Source: CAZUVM01 sp964623885
GTDB taxonomy: Bacteria > Verrucomicrobiota > Verrucomicrobiia > Limisphaerales > UBA8199
Direction: 5' to 3'
Assembly: GCA_964623885.1 (NCBI GenBank)
Contig: CAZUVM010000188.1
Location: 1-35,968, forward strand
Length of the DNA: 35,968 bases
Made by a program: the position numbers and the translations under genes. Below, in pieces: positions 16,101 to 23,800 of this stretch. The notes under the pieces are model-generated. The model did no database searches and was not told the origin of the DNA. It was given only the letters and a program-made list of their open reading frames with translations. Numbering within the stretch: the stretch's first letter is position 1; each line of letters begins with the position of its first letter.

Positions 16101-16585
16101 GTCGCCTTGGAGAGGAGCGGCGACAGGTGTCGATTTATACCAGCAGCCCAATTGGCCGCGCCGGCGGTTGACCAGGAAAATCGCTCGCTCGTCAGCAGAA
16201 CGCCCGGCTTTACGGCGATGAAACTCAAGCCCAGGGACATATTAGTTGCGGCTTTGAACGGCTCCAAAAGGATCAACCCATCAGCGCCGAGGACCTGGCC
16301 GAGTCGCAAGTAATCCTTTCCGGAAACTGAGAGCTGTTGCTCACGATAAATCCGATCGATTTCTGACCGCTCCAGCAACTGAACGTCTTTGTGTTGCGAG
16401 AGTTCGACGGTCAGCAGTTCACCGGCTTGCGACGCTTCCGGAGCCTGAACCACTATAGCCAGACGCGCCGCAACCGTCTGCGCGGCGGCTGCCTTGGCCA
16501 GCACCACGACGGCCAGCATCATCAAAGGCAAAACATGCCGTGCCATTCCCAAGCACGCCCGCCGTTTTCCTTCTGAGTCGGCCAT
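13190..16585 (-). CDS. Large exported protein: two CsgG-like domains plus propeller-like C-terminus
   Basis: 1131-aa protein with an N-terminal signal sequence (hydrophobic about 17-34, ending AAAAQT). Residues about 40-170 follow the CsgG/FlgT-type pattern: a strand, then LTVELSQHKDVQLLERSEIDRIYREQQLS, then GQVLGADGLILLE. Residues about 180-290 repeat it (LGERLSHQRELFVLERRNLQVLTSEKAL, then GSFLLEGTL). A helical region rich in Trp and Glu follows (about 300-680). The last 400 residues consist of repeated short beta segments (DSLYVSFQDHLERFHFANRTWE, then NKLYLSTGDSILEFDPSSL), probably a beta-propeller. CsgG-like domains bind in the envelope and can form secretion pores, but no lipobox or channel segment is visible here. 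It is co-transcribed with the Sel1 protein, which it overlaps. Function is unknown. Confidence 0.75.
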   Translation of the reverse strand: MADSEGKRRACLGMARHVLPLMMLAVVVLAKAAAAQTVAARLAIVVQAPEASQAGELLTVELSQHKDVQLLERSEIDRIYREQQLSVSGKDYLRLGQVLGADGLILLEPFKAATNMSLGLSFIAVKPGVLLTSERFSWSTAGAANWAAGINRHLSPLLSKATVLRKDAVPISIVSLRSAVQSPEGRDLEHQLTLLLGERLSHQRELFVLERRNLQVLTSEKALQGLDDSSFWSGSFLLEGTLDPEGYSPQVLTIRARLVPPRGGTPQTMEVSCSRTNPAAGVENLATRVLAALKLQSTAEPWNAAEEGDRFFADANWAYRWGLLAQAQAASESAWALGRRTEPLAALRIQAYADAAVPVWTFGGNIYIPGLPDPVKLNPLLRALELFNHDCELGFTNGARLNEEWYFNGLRLFRWAIATLDGYYHWAELTEAHQAQLTELRSQARELLELLDTKPPMDPSQMRARFVRVRSETVSMNQELGMFDLVKWNEGGLLFERPEDSLPLFRSMLEQGYAASNLPRIIGWQWEQRKTVPKVLRGFMDGLCASTNPATRLGGLTLKLAHTPFYPEITFHERENVLVGALWDCRDWVLSTAEHAAALGQTETILRHAYGDEDVNVHFTREPFAGARYQLEREFLLSSTNFDNRRFQIIFPPAYLQMPSDQARDLAAAMEHLVRKDNFVSIIRDRLRARGGLPPLETNAPPVVPVFPAEEPLTARFVRWKQPPGGAPGQHAHFERLLARDGRLWALITFLGQYETFSFHGPRLCVSVDPQSGSCDEFPFPERLGQPDNRFEVTKDSLYVSFQDHLERFHFANRTWERAAVPIESGASILSLGNKLYLSTGDSILEFDPSSLATRILGSARRQPPASDLDPVCSSTIYLYARKDGNLGVLAGDKFFAYEPTSQILKKGPEIPPAALRAFKVPFFSPEGVLLRTESTAKWQLLAFWNDAPSAELLAETFRQQPGVHFAPRGEYAPANPSWEWPAGFDLNTARVLAQSKNLWILTPRKVWHHLGIEFKEPARFSDARQATLFYFTPGSRAPLAIPIAFESSAIEPFNPRQGGFDLMGFQPGRIAEAPFWLDTPAGLVFSAPTLGGHWLIPRPQLEQRVSVWRAKASTDGNPVNPFNAGINHEH

Positions 16586-16724
16586 CTTCGCAAACTTTTA
16601 GCAGATAAGACAATCGCCGGCGACAAATCCTTTGGATTTTCGATTGCAGGGGTTGACCTAGCCAGACGGACTTCGGCGGCGGATTTGTCCAACAAGCGGA
16701 ATTGTGCGAAGATGGGCCTATCCT

Positions 16725-17339
16725 ATGAAGACTGGAGTTGCCTTAATGCTGGGCCTGTGGTTGGGTGGAATTGCGACCGGCCAGGCACAGCCGAAACCTA
16801 TGGAGAACACGACAAATCAACTCGAGAGCGCGGTGGTGGGAGGCGGGTGCTTCTGGTGCACCGAAGCCTTATTCCAGATGCTGCCCGGGGTCAAATCGAT
16901 CACCAGCGGCTATGCCGGCGGTACGACCGAAAACCCCACCTACAAACAGGTCTGCACCGGAACAACCGGCCATGCCGAGGTGATCAAAATTGAATTCGAT
17001 CCCAAATTAGTCTCGTACGGGAAGATCATTGACACTTTCTGGGACGCGCACGATCCCACGACGCTGAACCGCCAGGGGGCCGATACCGGCACACAGTATC
17101 GCTCCATCATTTTATATAACAGCGACGCTCAAAAACTGGCCGCCGAGAAATCAAAGGCGGCAGCCCAGAAGCGTTTCAGCGATCCCATCGTGACCGAAAT
17201 CATTCCGCTGAAGAAATTCTATCCAGCGGAGGGTTACCACCAGAATTACTATCGCAACAACCCGAACCAGGGATATTGCCAGGTGGTCATTCGGCCCAAG
17301 GTCGAGAAGTTCGAGCACAAGATGAAGGCCGAACACTGA
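16725..17339 (+). CDS. msrA: Peptide-methionine (S)-S-oxide reductase MsrA, exported
   Basis: MsrA (204 aa with signal), which reduces the S-epimer of methionine sulfoxide in proteins. The active-site motif GCFWCTE is at residues 41-47 with catalytic Cys42. GYAGGTT, TGHAEV, DPTTLNRQGADTGTQYRS and EGYHQNYY follow in the family order. A Cys in NQGYCQVV near the C-terminus is the likely resolving residue. It differs from the usual cytoplasmic MsrA in carrying a Sec signal (MKTGVALMLGLWLGGIATGQAQ), so it should repair oxidised envelope proteins. I chose the ATG at 16725; a GTG at 16704 is less likely. The 139-nt spacer is shared with the divergent 1131-aa gene and must hold both promoters. I could not pinpoint boxes. 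Confidence 0.93.
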   Translation: MKTGVALMLGLWLGGIATGQAQPKPMENTTNQLESAVVGGGCFWCTEALFQMLPGVKSITSGYAGGTTENPTYKQVCTGTTGHAEVIKIEFDPKLVSYGKIIDTFWDAHDPTTLNRQGADTGTQYRSIILYNSDAQKLAAEKSKAAAQKRFSDPIVTEIIPLKKFYPAEGYHQNYYRNNPNQGYCQVVIRPKVEKFEHKMKAEH

Positions 17340-17362
17340 ACAGACAAAACTGACTAATTCAA

Positions 17363-17389
17363 AAGGGCGGCCGTTGCCGGACCGCCCTT
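17363..17389 (-). terminator. Terminator for the GAPDH gene
   Basis: The stem AAGGGCGG (17363-17370) pairs with CCGCCCTT (17382-17389). Read on the minus strand, the stem is followed by TTTTGAATT, fitting an intrinsic terminator 26 nt beyond the gap stop codon. On the plus strand there is no T-tract, though the stem may still help end the msrA transcript. Confidence 0.7.
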
Positions 17390-17414
17390 GGCAATCTTCA
17401 AATTTGAGGCTGGC

Positions 17415-18464
17415 TCAGATTCCTTTTTGGATCATGTACTTGAGCAATTCGCCAACGCGGCAGCTATAGCCCCATTCGTTGTCGTACCAACTCACCAGCT
17501 TGAAGAAACGTTTGTTCAGCTCGATGCCTGAGCCCTGGTCGTAAATCGAGGAAGCCTTACAATGGATGAAGTCGGTGCTGACCACCTCGTCTTCCGTGTA
17601 CTCGAGGATGCCCTTGAGATAAGTCTGGCTGGCCTTTTTCATGGCCGCGCTAATTTCAGCATAGCTCGTCTCTTTGACGGTCCGCACGGTAAGATCGACC
17701 GCCGAGACGGTGGGAGTAGGAACACGAAACGCCATGCCGGTGAGCTTGCCTTTGACTTCGGGCAAGACGAGGCCGACGGCTTTGGCGGCACCAGTGGTGG
17801 ACGGAATCAGGTTAATCGCGGCGCTGCGGCCCCCCTTCCAGTCTTTCTTGCTGGGGCCGTCGACCGTCTTCTGAGTTGCGGTGTAGGAATGGATGGTGGT
17901 CATCAACCCCTCTTCCACACCGAAGCCTTCTTTGAGGAGGACATAAACGATCGGTGCCAGGCAATTTGTAGTGCAGGACGCGTTCGAGACTACATGGTGC
18001 TGCTTGGGATCGTACTTCTCGTGGTTCACGCCCATGACCAGCGTCGGGCAATCGCCTTTGGCGGGAGCGCTGATGATGACTTTCTTGGCGCCGGCGGCAA
18101 GATGGCCTTTGGCTTTCTCGACGTCGGTGAACAGACCGGTCGATTCGATCACGAGATCCACGCCAAGTTGTTTCCACGGCAATTGAGAAGGATCCTTGGC
18201 GCTGACGACCAGCATCTTCTGTCCGTTCACGATCAGCACGTCGTCTTCCGGTTTATCCGCGGCGGACTTGGCAGACCCGACCGTGCCATTGAACCGTCCC
18301 TGCGTGGAATCGTATTTTAAAAGGTAGGCCAGGTTATCAGCGGGGACGATATCACCGACCGCCACGACCTCGACGTCCTTGCCGACCAAACCCTGTTCGA
18401 CCATCGCCCGGAAAACCAGGCGTCCAATCCGGCCGAATCCGTTAATTGCAACCTTCACTGCCAT
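17415..18464 (-). CDS. gap: Glyceraldehyde-3-phosphate dehydrogenase, type I
   Basis: 349-aa GAPDH, which oxidises glyceraldehyde 3-phosphate to 1,3-bisphosphoglycerate with NAD and phosphate in glycolysis. The Rossmann motif INGFGRIGRL is at residues 7-16. The active-site SNASCTTNCLAP is at 160-171 with catalytic Cys164, and His192 follows in MTTIHSYTATQ. GGRSAAINLIPSTTGAAKAVG and the C-terminal SWYDNEWGYSCR are intact. An acidic residue (Asp38 in AVGDIV) ends the second Rossmann strand, which usually indicates NAD rather than NADP. The length is near the usual 330-340 aa. It stands alone between convergent msrA and the divergent beta-helix gene, apparently a single-gene transcript with its own terminator. 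Confidence 0.97.
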   Translation of the reverse strand: MAVKVAINGFGRIGRLVFRAMVEQGLVGKDVEVVAVGDIVPADNLAYLLKYDSTQGRFNGTVGSAKSAADKPEDDVLIVNGQKMLVVSAKDPSQLPWKQLGVDLVIESTGLFTDVEKAKGHLAAGAKKVIISAPAKGDCPTLVMGVNHEKYDPKQHHVVSNASCTTNCLAPIVYVLLKEGFGVEEGLMTTIHSYTATQKTVDGPSKKDWKGGRSAAINLIPSTTGAAKAVGLVLPEVKGKLTGMAFRVPTPTVSAVDLTVRTVKETSYAEISAAMKKASQTYLKGILEYTEDEVVSTDFIHCKASSIYDQGSGIELNKRFFKLVSWYDNEWGYSCRVGELLKYMIQKGI

Positions 18465-18671
18465 ATTTCAAGTTTCTGTTTAAGTGTCAAATTTGACGGC
18501 GAACTATAGCGGCGGCGAGCGCGTGGTCAACGAAGAAACAAGGGGTTTGGGAGGGTATTTGTCGCGCTGATGGTAAATGTAAGGCGCCAAAGTGCCGGGC
18601 TTTTTCACCGGTTCGTTCACTGCGACCGTTTAGGGTTGATGTTGGAAGTGGACCAGCAACTATGGGTCTTG

Positions 18672-20141
18672 ATGAAAGCGCTCGTAGTCGTCGCGCTGTG
18701 TGTCGTGCTCGCCGTGGCGTTGGAGGCGGCTTCGCCGGGTAATGCGCCGCCTCTGCCGATCACGGGAACCCGAATTGTGAACGTGAGCACCGAACCGCAA
18801 CTGCAAACGGCGATGGGCAACCTGCAAAGCGGCGACACCATTGTTCTATCGAATGGCGTCTATAACCTCACCAGCACGCTCTACATCAACGGCCGGAACA
18901 ACGTCACTATCCGCGGTGCCGCCGGCAGCACAAATGTCGTGCTGGTCGGTAAAGGCATGGACAACACCAATTATGGCAACGTCCCGTTCGGCGTCTGGTC
19001 CAACGGCACCAACACTACCATCGCCCATCTGACCATCCGCGACACCTGGGACAACGAAATCATTTTTAATTCCGGCGCGCAGTCGCCATTTGTCTATTGC
19101 GTGCGCTTGATCAACGCCGGGTCGCAGTTCATCAAATCAAATCCCACCGACGTCAACGCTGGTCTGGGCGTGAACAACGGGCTAGTCGAGTATTGCTGGT
19201 TCGAATACACAGGCAGCCCCCCGGGCGACCACGGCTCCGGCGTAGGCTACTTCAACGGTATCAGCGCCCATGCAGCGCAGAATTGGATCATCCGCGGCAA
19301 CCTGTTTAAAAACCTGCACAACCCTGATACCGCTGCTTACCTGTGGAATCCGTCGGTGCTCTTCTGGAATCATTCGGTGAACACGCTCACCGAGCAGAAT
19401 ACCTTCCTCAACGTAGACCGCGCGGTGGCTTATGGTCTGCAAAACACCACACCCTTCTTCGACCATGCGGGCGGCGCTATTCGCAACAATTTTGTCGTCC
19501 TGGTGCCTGGCTTGATGAGCGCGACCCGGACGGCCAACTCGGACGGCTCGCTCATCGCCTGGAACTCGCCCGGCACGCAAATCGACAACAACACGGTCCT
19601 GCTTAACAGCAATGAGTTTTATGCGGTTGAATTTCGCTTCGCCACTACGACTAACGGCACCGCCCGGAACATCCTGTCCGACGCGCCTATTCATCTGCGC
19701 GACAGCGCCACCGCCACCCTGAGTTCGAATTTGGTCACAGCGACGTCTGCAATGTTCGTAAGCGCCGCCACGACCGATTTGCATTTATTGGCCTCGGCCA
19801 CAAATGCAATCGACAAGGGACTCACGCTTTCGACGATAACCAACGATTTTGACGGCGATCGCCGCCCGCGAGGCGCGCGTTCGGACATCGGCGCGGACGA
19901 ATTCACGACCAATGCCCCACCGCAAATCATCGGCGTAAGTGTAATCGGCAAGAACGTTGTGCTCCAATTCACCACATTTCTCGGCGAAAGCTACGATGTG
20001 ATGCACGTGGACACTCTGCTGACGACCTCCTGGAGTCTCGATGCCAGCAATTTACCCGGGACGGGCGGGACAATCCAGGTTACGGAGACGAACGGCGTGG
20101 GCCCGCTCAGCCGGTTTTTTCGATCGCGAATCTCGCCATGA
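18672..20141 (+). CDS. Secreted right-handed parallel beta-helix protein
   Basis: About 489 aa. A Sec signal (MKALVVVALCVVLAVALEA) is followed by a parallel beta-helix core, recognised from the LQTAMGNLQSGDTIVLSNGVYNL opening typical of polysaccharide lyases and chondroitinase-B-like folds. It is then seen as regularly spaced N-rich turns (INGRNNVTIRGAAG, WIIRGNLFKNLHN, TQIDNNTVLLNSN). The DGDRRPRGARSDIGADEF segment at about 395-412 marks the usual end of such helices (choice-of-anchor Q-like). The last 60 residues form the verrucomicrobial module G-E-S-Y...W...FFR. It is likely a polysaccharide lyase or binding protein, but the catalytic residues cannot be assigned. The ATG at 18672 opens the signal; the frame runs upstream to 18570. 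The stop overlaps the glycosidase start. Confidence 0.78.
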   Translation: MKALVVVALCVVLAVALEAASPGNAPPLPITGTRIVNVSTEPQLQTAMGNLQSGDTIVLSNGVYNLTSTLYINGRNNVTIRGAAGSTNVVLVGKGMDNTNYGNVPFGVWSNGTNTTIAHLTIRDTWDNEIIFNSGAQSPFVYCVRLINAGSQFIKSNPTDVNAGLGVNNGLVEYCWFEYTGSPPGDHGSGVGYFNGISAHAAQNWIIRGNLFKNLHNPDTAAYLWNPSVLFWNHSVNTLTEQNTFLNVDRAVAYGLQNTTPFFDHAGGAIRNNFVVLVPGLMSATRTANSDGSLIAWNSPGTQIDNNTVLLNSNEFYAVEFRFATTTNGTARNILSDAPIHLRDSATATLSSNLVTATSAMFVSAATTDLHLLASATNAIDKGLTLSTITNDFDGDRRPRGARSDIGADEFTTNAPPQIIGVSVIGKNVVLQFTTFLGESYDVMHVDTLLTTSWSLDASNLPGTGGTIQVTETNGVGPLSRFFRSRISP

Positions 20142-21424
20142 AATTGTGGTTCATTGGGCTACTGCTGGCATTGCCAGGCTCTCTCCATGCGGTCTTGACC
20201 CCACAGGATGTGCTGTCAATTAAAGATGGCCGGTTTTTTCTGGAGGGCGCTCCGTACGCGGAAATCAGTTTCAACAAGTTCGATCTGTTCTGGCAACTGT
20301 ACGATCAGTTGGCTGAAGGCAAGGCGTTGAATGCGACAAACGTTATGGTCCAGGCGCAGGATAAAGCTCTGCGCAACTTGCACGAATTGGGCTTTAAATC
20401 CATTCGAGTCTTTGCGCTCCCCTGGGGGCCTGCCGGCCCCGACTCCTACGCCGAATCGCAAAAGCGAGTAAACCTTTACGCCGCTTTGGATAAGATGCTG
20501 GAATTATGCGATGCGCACGATATTCGCGTCGTGTGGTCGCTCAGCGCAGCTTCGTTTACCGACACGAAATTGGTGAGCGGCAGAGGTTGGGTTTTTGGCG
20601 AGGAGCAACAGCGCGAGTTGATTGCGAACCGGGAATCCCGTGGCCGTAAACTGCTCTATCGTTACCTCCATGAAACGGTAGCCCGCTATCGCGATCGCAA
20701 AGCGGTGCTGATGTGGGAGATTTCCAATGAGGTCACCCTCTCGGCCGATATCGGCGACGCGGACCGTGTCTATAATGGTGAGCGCATGCCGACGCTCAAG
20801 GAGGTGGCCGGTTTCTTCGACGATGTTGCCCAATGCGTTAAGGCTGCCGATCCGTTGCGCCTGGTCAGCAGCGGCGGCTCGAACATGCGCGAAAGCCAGT
20901 GGCACCTGTACCAGGGCAAAGGCTGGAGAACCGATAATTTTGAAGAACAGTTCAAATGTTTCGAGCTGCTCTACGCGAACTCCGCCGTCGACCTGATCGA
21001 CATTCATTCCTATCCGGACAACAAACCGGGCTACGCCATCATAGGTACGAACGGCGCCAAGATGTGGCTGGACGATAAGGGTTACATGACGATTGCCCAA
21101 CGGTTGCGCAAACCGCTGATGATCGGGGAAATAGGACTGCATGCGATCGCGCGGAGCGACAACAAAGTTTGGCACGAAACGCCCGACTATTTCGAAACTT
21201 ACGACGACGCCAAAGCCGCCAGGCCATGGGTTGTGAAAACACTAAACGACGTCATCGAGGCCGGTGTTCCGCTGAGTTACTGGTGGTGTTATCAATCCGA
21301 TCGGGCCGGTGATCAAAACGATCCACAACGGTTTGACATCGACCGGGATCGCAACCCGGAACTGGTCGCTTGCATTGCCGATGCCAATCGGAACTTGAAA
21401 GCAAAGCTTCATGCTCCACGCTAG
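20138..21424 (+). CDS. Secreted GH5-like (clan GH-A) glycoside hydrolase
   Basis: 428-aa exported protein (signal about 1-18) with a (beta/alpha)8 retaining-glycosidase fold of the GH5/mannanase type. The acid/base Glu198 lies in MWEISNEVT and the nucleophile Glu331 in PLMIGEIGLH. The supporting residues Arg90 (KSIRVFALPWG) and His290 (DIHSYPD) sit in the expected order, and YWWCYQSD supplies a late aromatic strand. It should cleave a beta-linked plant or algal polysaccharide, but the exact substrate cannot be inferred. The ATG overlaps the beta-helix gene's stop by 4 nt (ATGA), so both are made from one message and probably act on the same polymer. Subfamily assignment is uncertain. Confidence 0.8.
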   Translation: MKLWFIGLLLALPGSLHAVLTPQDVLSIKDGRFFLEGAPYAEISFNKFDLFWQLYDQLAEGKALNATNVMVQAQDKALRNLHELGFKSIRVFALPWGPAGPDSYAESQKRVNLYAALDKMLELCDAHDIRVVWSLSAASFTDTKLVSGRGWVFGEEQQRELIANRESRGRKLLYRYLHETVARYRDRKAVLMWEISNEVTLSADIGDADRVYNGERMPTLKEVAGFFDDVAQCVKAADPLRLVSSGGSNMRESQWHLYQGKGWRTDNFEEQFKCFELLYANSAVDLIDIHSYPDNKPGYAIIGTNGAKMWLDDKGYMTIAQRLRKPLMIGEIGLHAIARSDNKVWHETPDYFETYDDAKAARPWVVKTLNDVIEAGVPLSYWWCYQSDRAGDQNDPQRFDIDRDRNPELVACIADANRNLKAKLHAPR

Positions 21425-21485
21425 CGCCGGCGGCGGACGAACTTTGCCTTTGACCCGAGTGGTTTAAGTCTTAATTTGGGGACGC

Positions 21486-22187
21486 ATGAAACATTCCGGC
21501 AAGGCCAGAAGGGCGGCCTTCAAAATGATCCTCCTCTCCTTTATTGCCGCGGCGATCATTTGGGGACTGGGAGTTTTCGCCGGAACCGTGGTTGCGGTGA
21601 TCACCGCTGTGGCGGTCGCCATCACGCCTTTCGTGATCGCGCTGTGGTTTCTCTTTGCCATCTTCACGCTCTATTTTTTTCGCGACCCGAACGCGCGCGT
21701 GCCGACCGGCGCCAACCTGGTGGTTTCGCCCGGACACGGCAAAATCGACGCCATCGATACAATCACCGAACCGCGGTTTATGGGAGGCGAATGCCAGCGG
21801 GTCTCGATGTTCCTTTCAGTCATGAACGTGCATGTGCAGAATGCGCCGATTACCGGCAAGGTAAGCTTCTTCAAATACTCCACCGGCCAATTCCTGAACG
21901 CGCTGAGGACGGAATCCGCGATGCATAATGAAAACGTGTTGCTGGGCTTTGAAGCCAGCGAGCCACCGGCCCAAAAAGTCGGCGTCCGCCTGATCGCCGG
22001 GGTGATTGCCCGGCGCATCGTGCCATTCGCGCAAGCAGGCGACGAGGTCCGGCGCGGCGACCGCATTAGCCTGATCCAATTCGGTTCGCGCGTTGACGTT
22101 TACCTGCCGCTCAATGCCAAGATCCGGGCTAAACTTGGTGACAACACGGTCGGCGGTGAAACGGTTCTCGCGGAATTGTGCGCTTGA
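21486..22187 (+). CDS. psd: Phosphatidylserine decarboxylase (short, PSD type II)
   Basis: 233-aa pyruvoyl-dependent enzyme making phosphatidylethanolamine from phosphatidylserine at the inner membrane. An N-terminal hydrophobic region (residues about 14-66) anchors it. The self-cleavage site is FGS at 199-201, where Ser201 would become the pyruvoyl group, and the context LIQFGSRVDVYLP is typical. FLSVMNVHVQNAP (110-121) corresponds to the VFDVHVNRAP motif. Oddly, the conserved SPADGK segment reads SPGHGK (81-86), so the usual Asp is replaced by His84, and Asp in 'DVH' is Asn114. The D-H-S relay normally used for cleavage therefore looks altered. It lies 3 nt upstream of pssA, its biosynthetic partner. 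GGGGA precedes the ATG. Confidence 0.88.
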   Translation: MKHSGKARRAAFKMILLSFIAAAIIWGLGVFAGTVVAVITAVAVAITPFVIALWFLFAIFTLYFFRDPNARVPTGANLVVSPGHGKIDAIDTITEPRFMGGECQRVSMFLSVMNVHVQNAPITGKVSFFKYSTGQFLNALRTESAMHNENVLLGFEASEPPAQKVGVRLIAGVIARRIVPFAQAGDEVRRGDRISLIQFGSRVDVYLPLNAKIRAKLGDNTVGGETVLAELCA

Positions 22188-22190
22188 CCC

Positions 22191-23045
22191 ATGTCACTTC
22201 CTTCGCCGTCATCTGCCGACTCCGCCGAGCCAAAACTTAAGATCTATTTTCTGCCCAATCTCCTTACGGCGGGCAACCTGTTCTGCGGTTTCGTCGCGCT
22301 GACCAAAATCGTTGAAGCCGATATTTCGACCGGCGACTTCCACCAAATCGAGGTCGCCCTCGGCTTCATCCTGCTCGCTTGCATTTTCGATTTGTTGGAT
22401 GGGCGCGTGGCGCGTATGGGCGGCGTGGAGAGCCCCTTCGGCCGCGAGTTCGATTCGCTCGCGGATCTGATCTCATTCGGCGCCGCGCCGGCGTTCCTGG
22501 TCCATCGCGTGGTCCTCAAGCAGGTGGCGTTGTTCGAAGGTCATCCGGAATGGGGCTGGTTCATTGCCTCGATTTACCTCATTTGCGGCGCGTTTCGGCT
22601 GGCTCGCTTCAACTGCCTCGCTGCGCAGGCGAACCATGCAACCACTAAAGATTTCCTTGGGTTTCCGATCCCTTCCGCCGCCGGCCTGGTTTCGTCTTTG
22701 ACGCTGCTGATCATCGAGCTGAACCAGAAAGATCGCACGCTCGGCAATTGGAGTTATCTCCTGATTCCAGTGCTCCTGTTCCTTTCGGCCATGATGGTCA
22801 GCACCGTGAGATATCCCAGTTTCAAATCCCTGGGTTTGCGTTCGCCCAGCAGTTTCAAGCGCGCGATTATCGCCGCGCTGGTCATTGGATTCCTCGTCGT
22901 TCTGTGGAAGTTCATCCTGTTCTATGCGCTTCCGGTATTCTTCACGCTTTATCTGGTGTACGGATTCATCCGGCCTCGGATTTCGCGCCAGGTCCGCCGC
23001 GAAATCGAAGAGGATGAAGATGAGGAAGAAGGAGAAGCAGCGTAG
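22191..23045 (+). CDS. pssA: CDP-diacylglycerol-serine O-phosphatidyltransferase
   Basis: 284-aa integral membrane enzyme joining CDP-diacylglycerol and serine to give phosphatidylserine. The complete CDP-alcohol phosphotransferase motif D-xx-DG-xx-AR-x8-G-xxx-D-xxx-D is at residues 67-92 (Asp67, Asp70, Gly71, Ala74, Arg75, Gly84, Asp88, Asp92). FLPNLLTAGNLFCGF at 20-34 is the usual PssA opening. About six to eight hydrophobic segments follow, and the C-terminus is highly acidic (EEDEDEEEGEAA), which is unusual and presumably cytoplasmic. It sits between psd (3-nt gap) and the LysE-type gene (5-nt gap); together with psd it forms the route to phosphatidylethanolamine. Confidence 0.95.
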   Translation: MSLPSPSSADSAEPKLKIYFLPNLLTAGNLFCGFVALTKIVEADISTGDFHQIEVALGFILLACIFDLLDGRVARMGGVESPFGREFDSLADLISFGAAPAFLVHRVVLKQVALFEGHPEWGWFIASIYLICGAFRLARFNCLAAQANHATTKDFLGFPIPSAAGLVSSLTLLIIELNQKDRTLGNWSYLLIPVLLFLSAMMVSTVRYPSFKSLGLRSPSSFKRAIIAALVIGFLVVLWKFILFYALPVFFTLYLVYGFIRPRISRQVRREIEEDEDEEEGEAA

Positions 23046-23050
23046 ATTCG

Positions 23051-23749
23051 ATGCTCCACCTTCATCCTCTCCTGCTGGCCGGGTTGACGGGTTTTTTGAG
23101 CGGGCTGTTGCTCTCAATACCGGTCGGCCCCATCAATTTGACGATTCTCAACGAAGGAGCACGGCGCGGATTCGGTTGGGCGGCGTTGATTGGATTGGGT
23201 GCGACCGTGATGGAGGTCATCTACTGTTTCATCGCCTTCACCGGCTTTGCCTCGTTTTTCACCCGCGGCTACATCCAGGCGGCGATGGAATTGGGCAGCT
23301 TTGTTTTCATGCTGTTTTTAGGCTTCAAATTTCTTTCCGCGCGTTCGCTCGAGCCCCCGGTTAAGTTCGGAGCAGTCGCCGAACGATTCGAGACGCGCGT
23401 GGAGGAACGGTATCAACCCCACTCCGCGTTTATGACGGGGATGGTGCGCGTCATGGGCAACGTCGGCGTGTTGGTGTTCTGGATTATCCTGGCGGCCAAT
23501 TTCATTTCGCGTGAATGGGTCTCGCCGGACTGGCCGGGCAAGATCGCCTGCGTCACTGGTGTGGCCCTGGGGGTCGGCTCGTGGTTTCTGGGCTTGAGTT
23601 GGGTCGTTTCGCTGGGCCGCGGAAAATTCAGCGAGAAGAGTCTGCTGCGGATGGAGCACTACTCCGGCGCGGGCTTGCTGGTGCTCGCCCTGCTCCACGG
23701 GGGCACGATCGTTTGGCACTTGAAGAAAGCCCAATACTTCCACTCCTAG
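23051..23749 (+). CDS. LysE/RhtB-type exporter
   Basis: 232-aa membrane protein with the LysE-family N-terminus (GFLSGLLLSIPVGPINLTILNEGARRGF). There are about six transmembrane helices: residues 9-30, 41-62, 72-90, then after a polar loop 135-155, 165-185 and 200-220. Family members export amino acids or other small solutes by proton exchange, with the conserved SIPVGP turn close to the membrane. The substrate is unknown. Its ATG is 5 nt after the pssA stop, so it is co-expressed with phospholipid synthesis genes, though no functional link is known to me. The minus-strand open frames over it are shadows. Confidence 0.85.
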   Translation: MLHLHPLLLAGLTGFLSGLLLSIPVGPINLTILNEGARRGFGWAALIGLGATVMEVIYCFIAFTGFASFFTRGYIQAAMELGSFVFMLFLGFKFLSARSLEPPVKFGAVAERFETRVEERYQPHSAFMTGMVRVMGNVGVLVFWIILAANFISREWVSPDWPGKIACVTGVALGVGSWFLGLSWVVSLGRGKFSEKSLLRMEHYSGAGLLVLALLHGGTIVWHLKKAQYFHS

Positions 23750-23800
23750 ATTTTTTCATTCCAAGCGTTGCCAAATTGTGTTTTTCTGGAACGGTAAGCG

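Noticed and set aside
15547..16221. 224-aa plus-strand open frame
   Set aside because: It is antisense to the 1131-aa protein, with very high Arg, Pro and Ser content and no domain.
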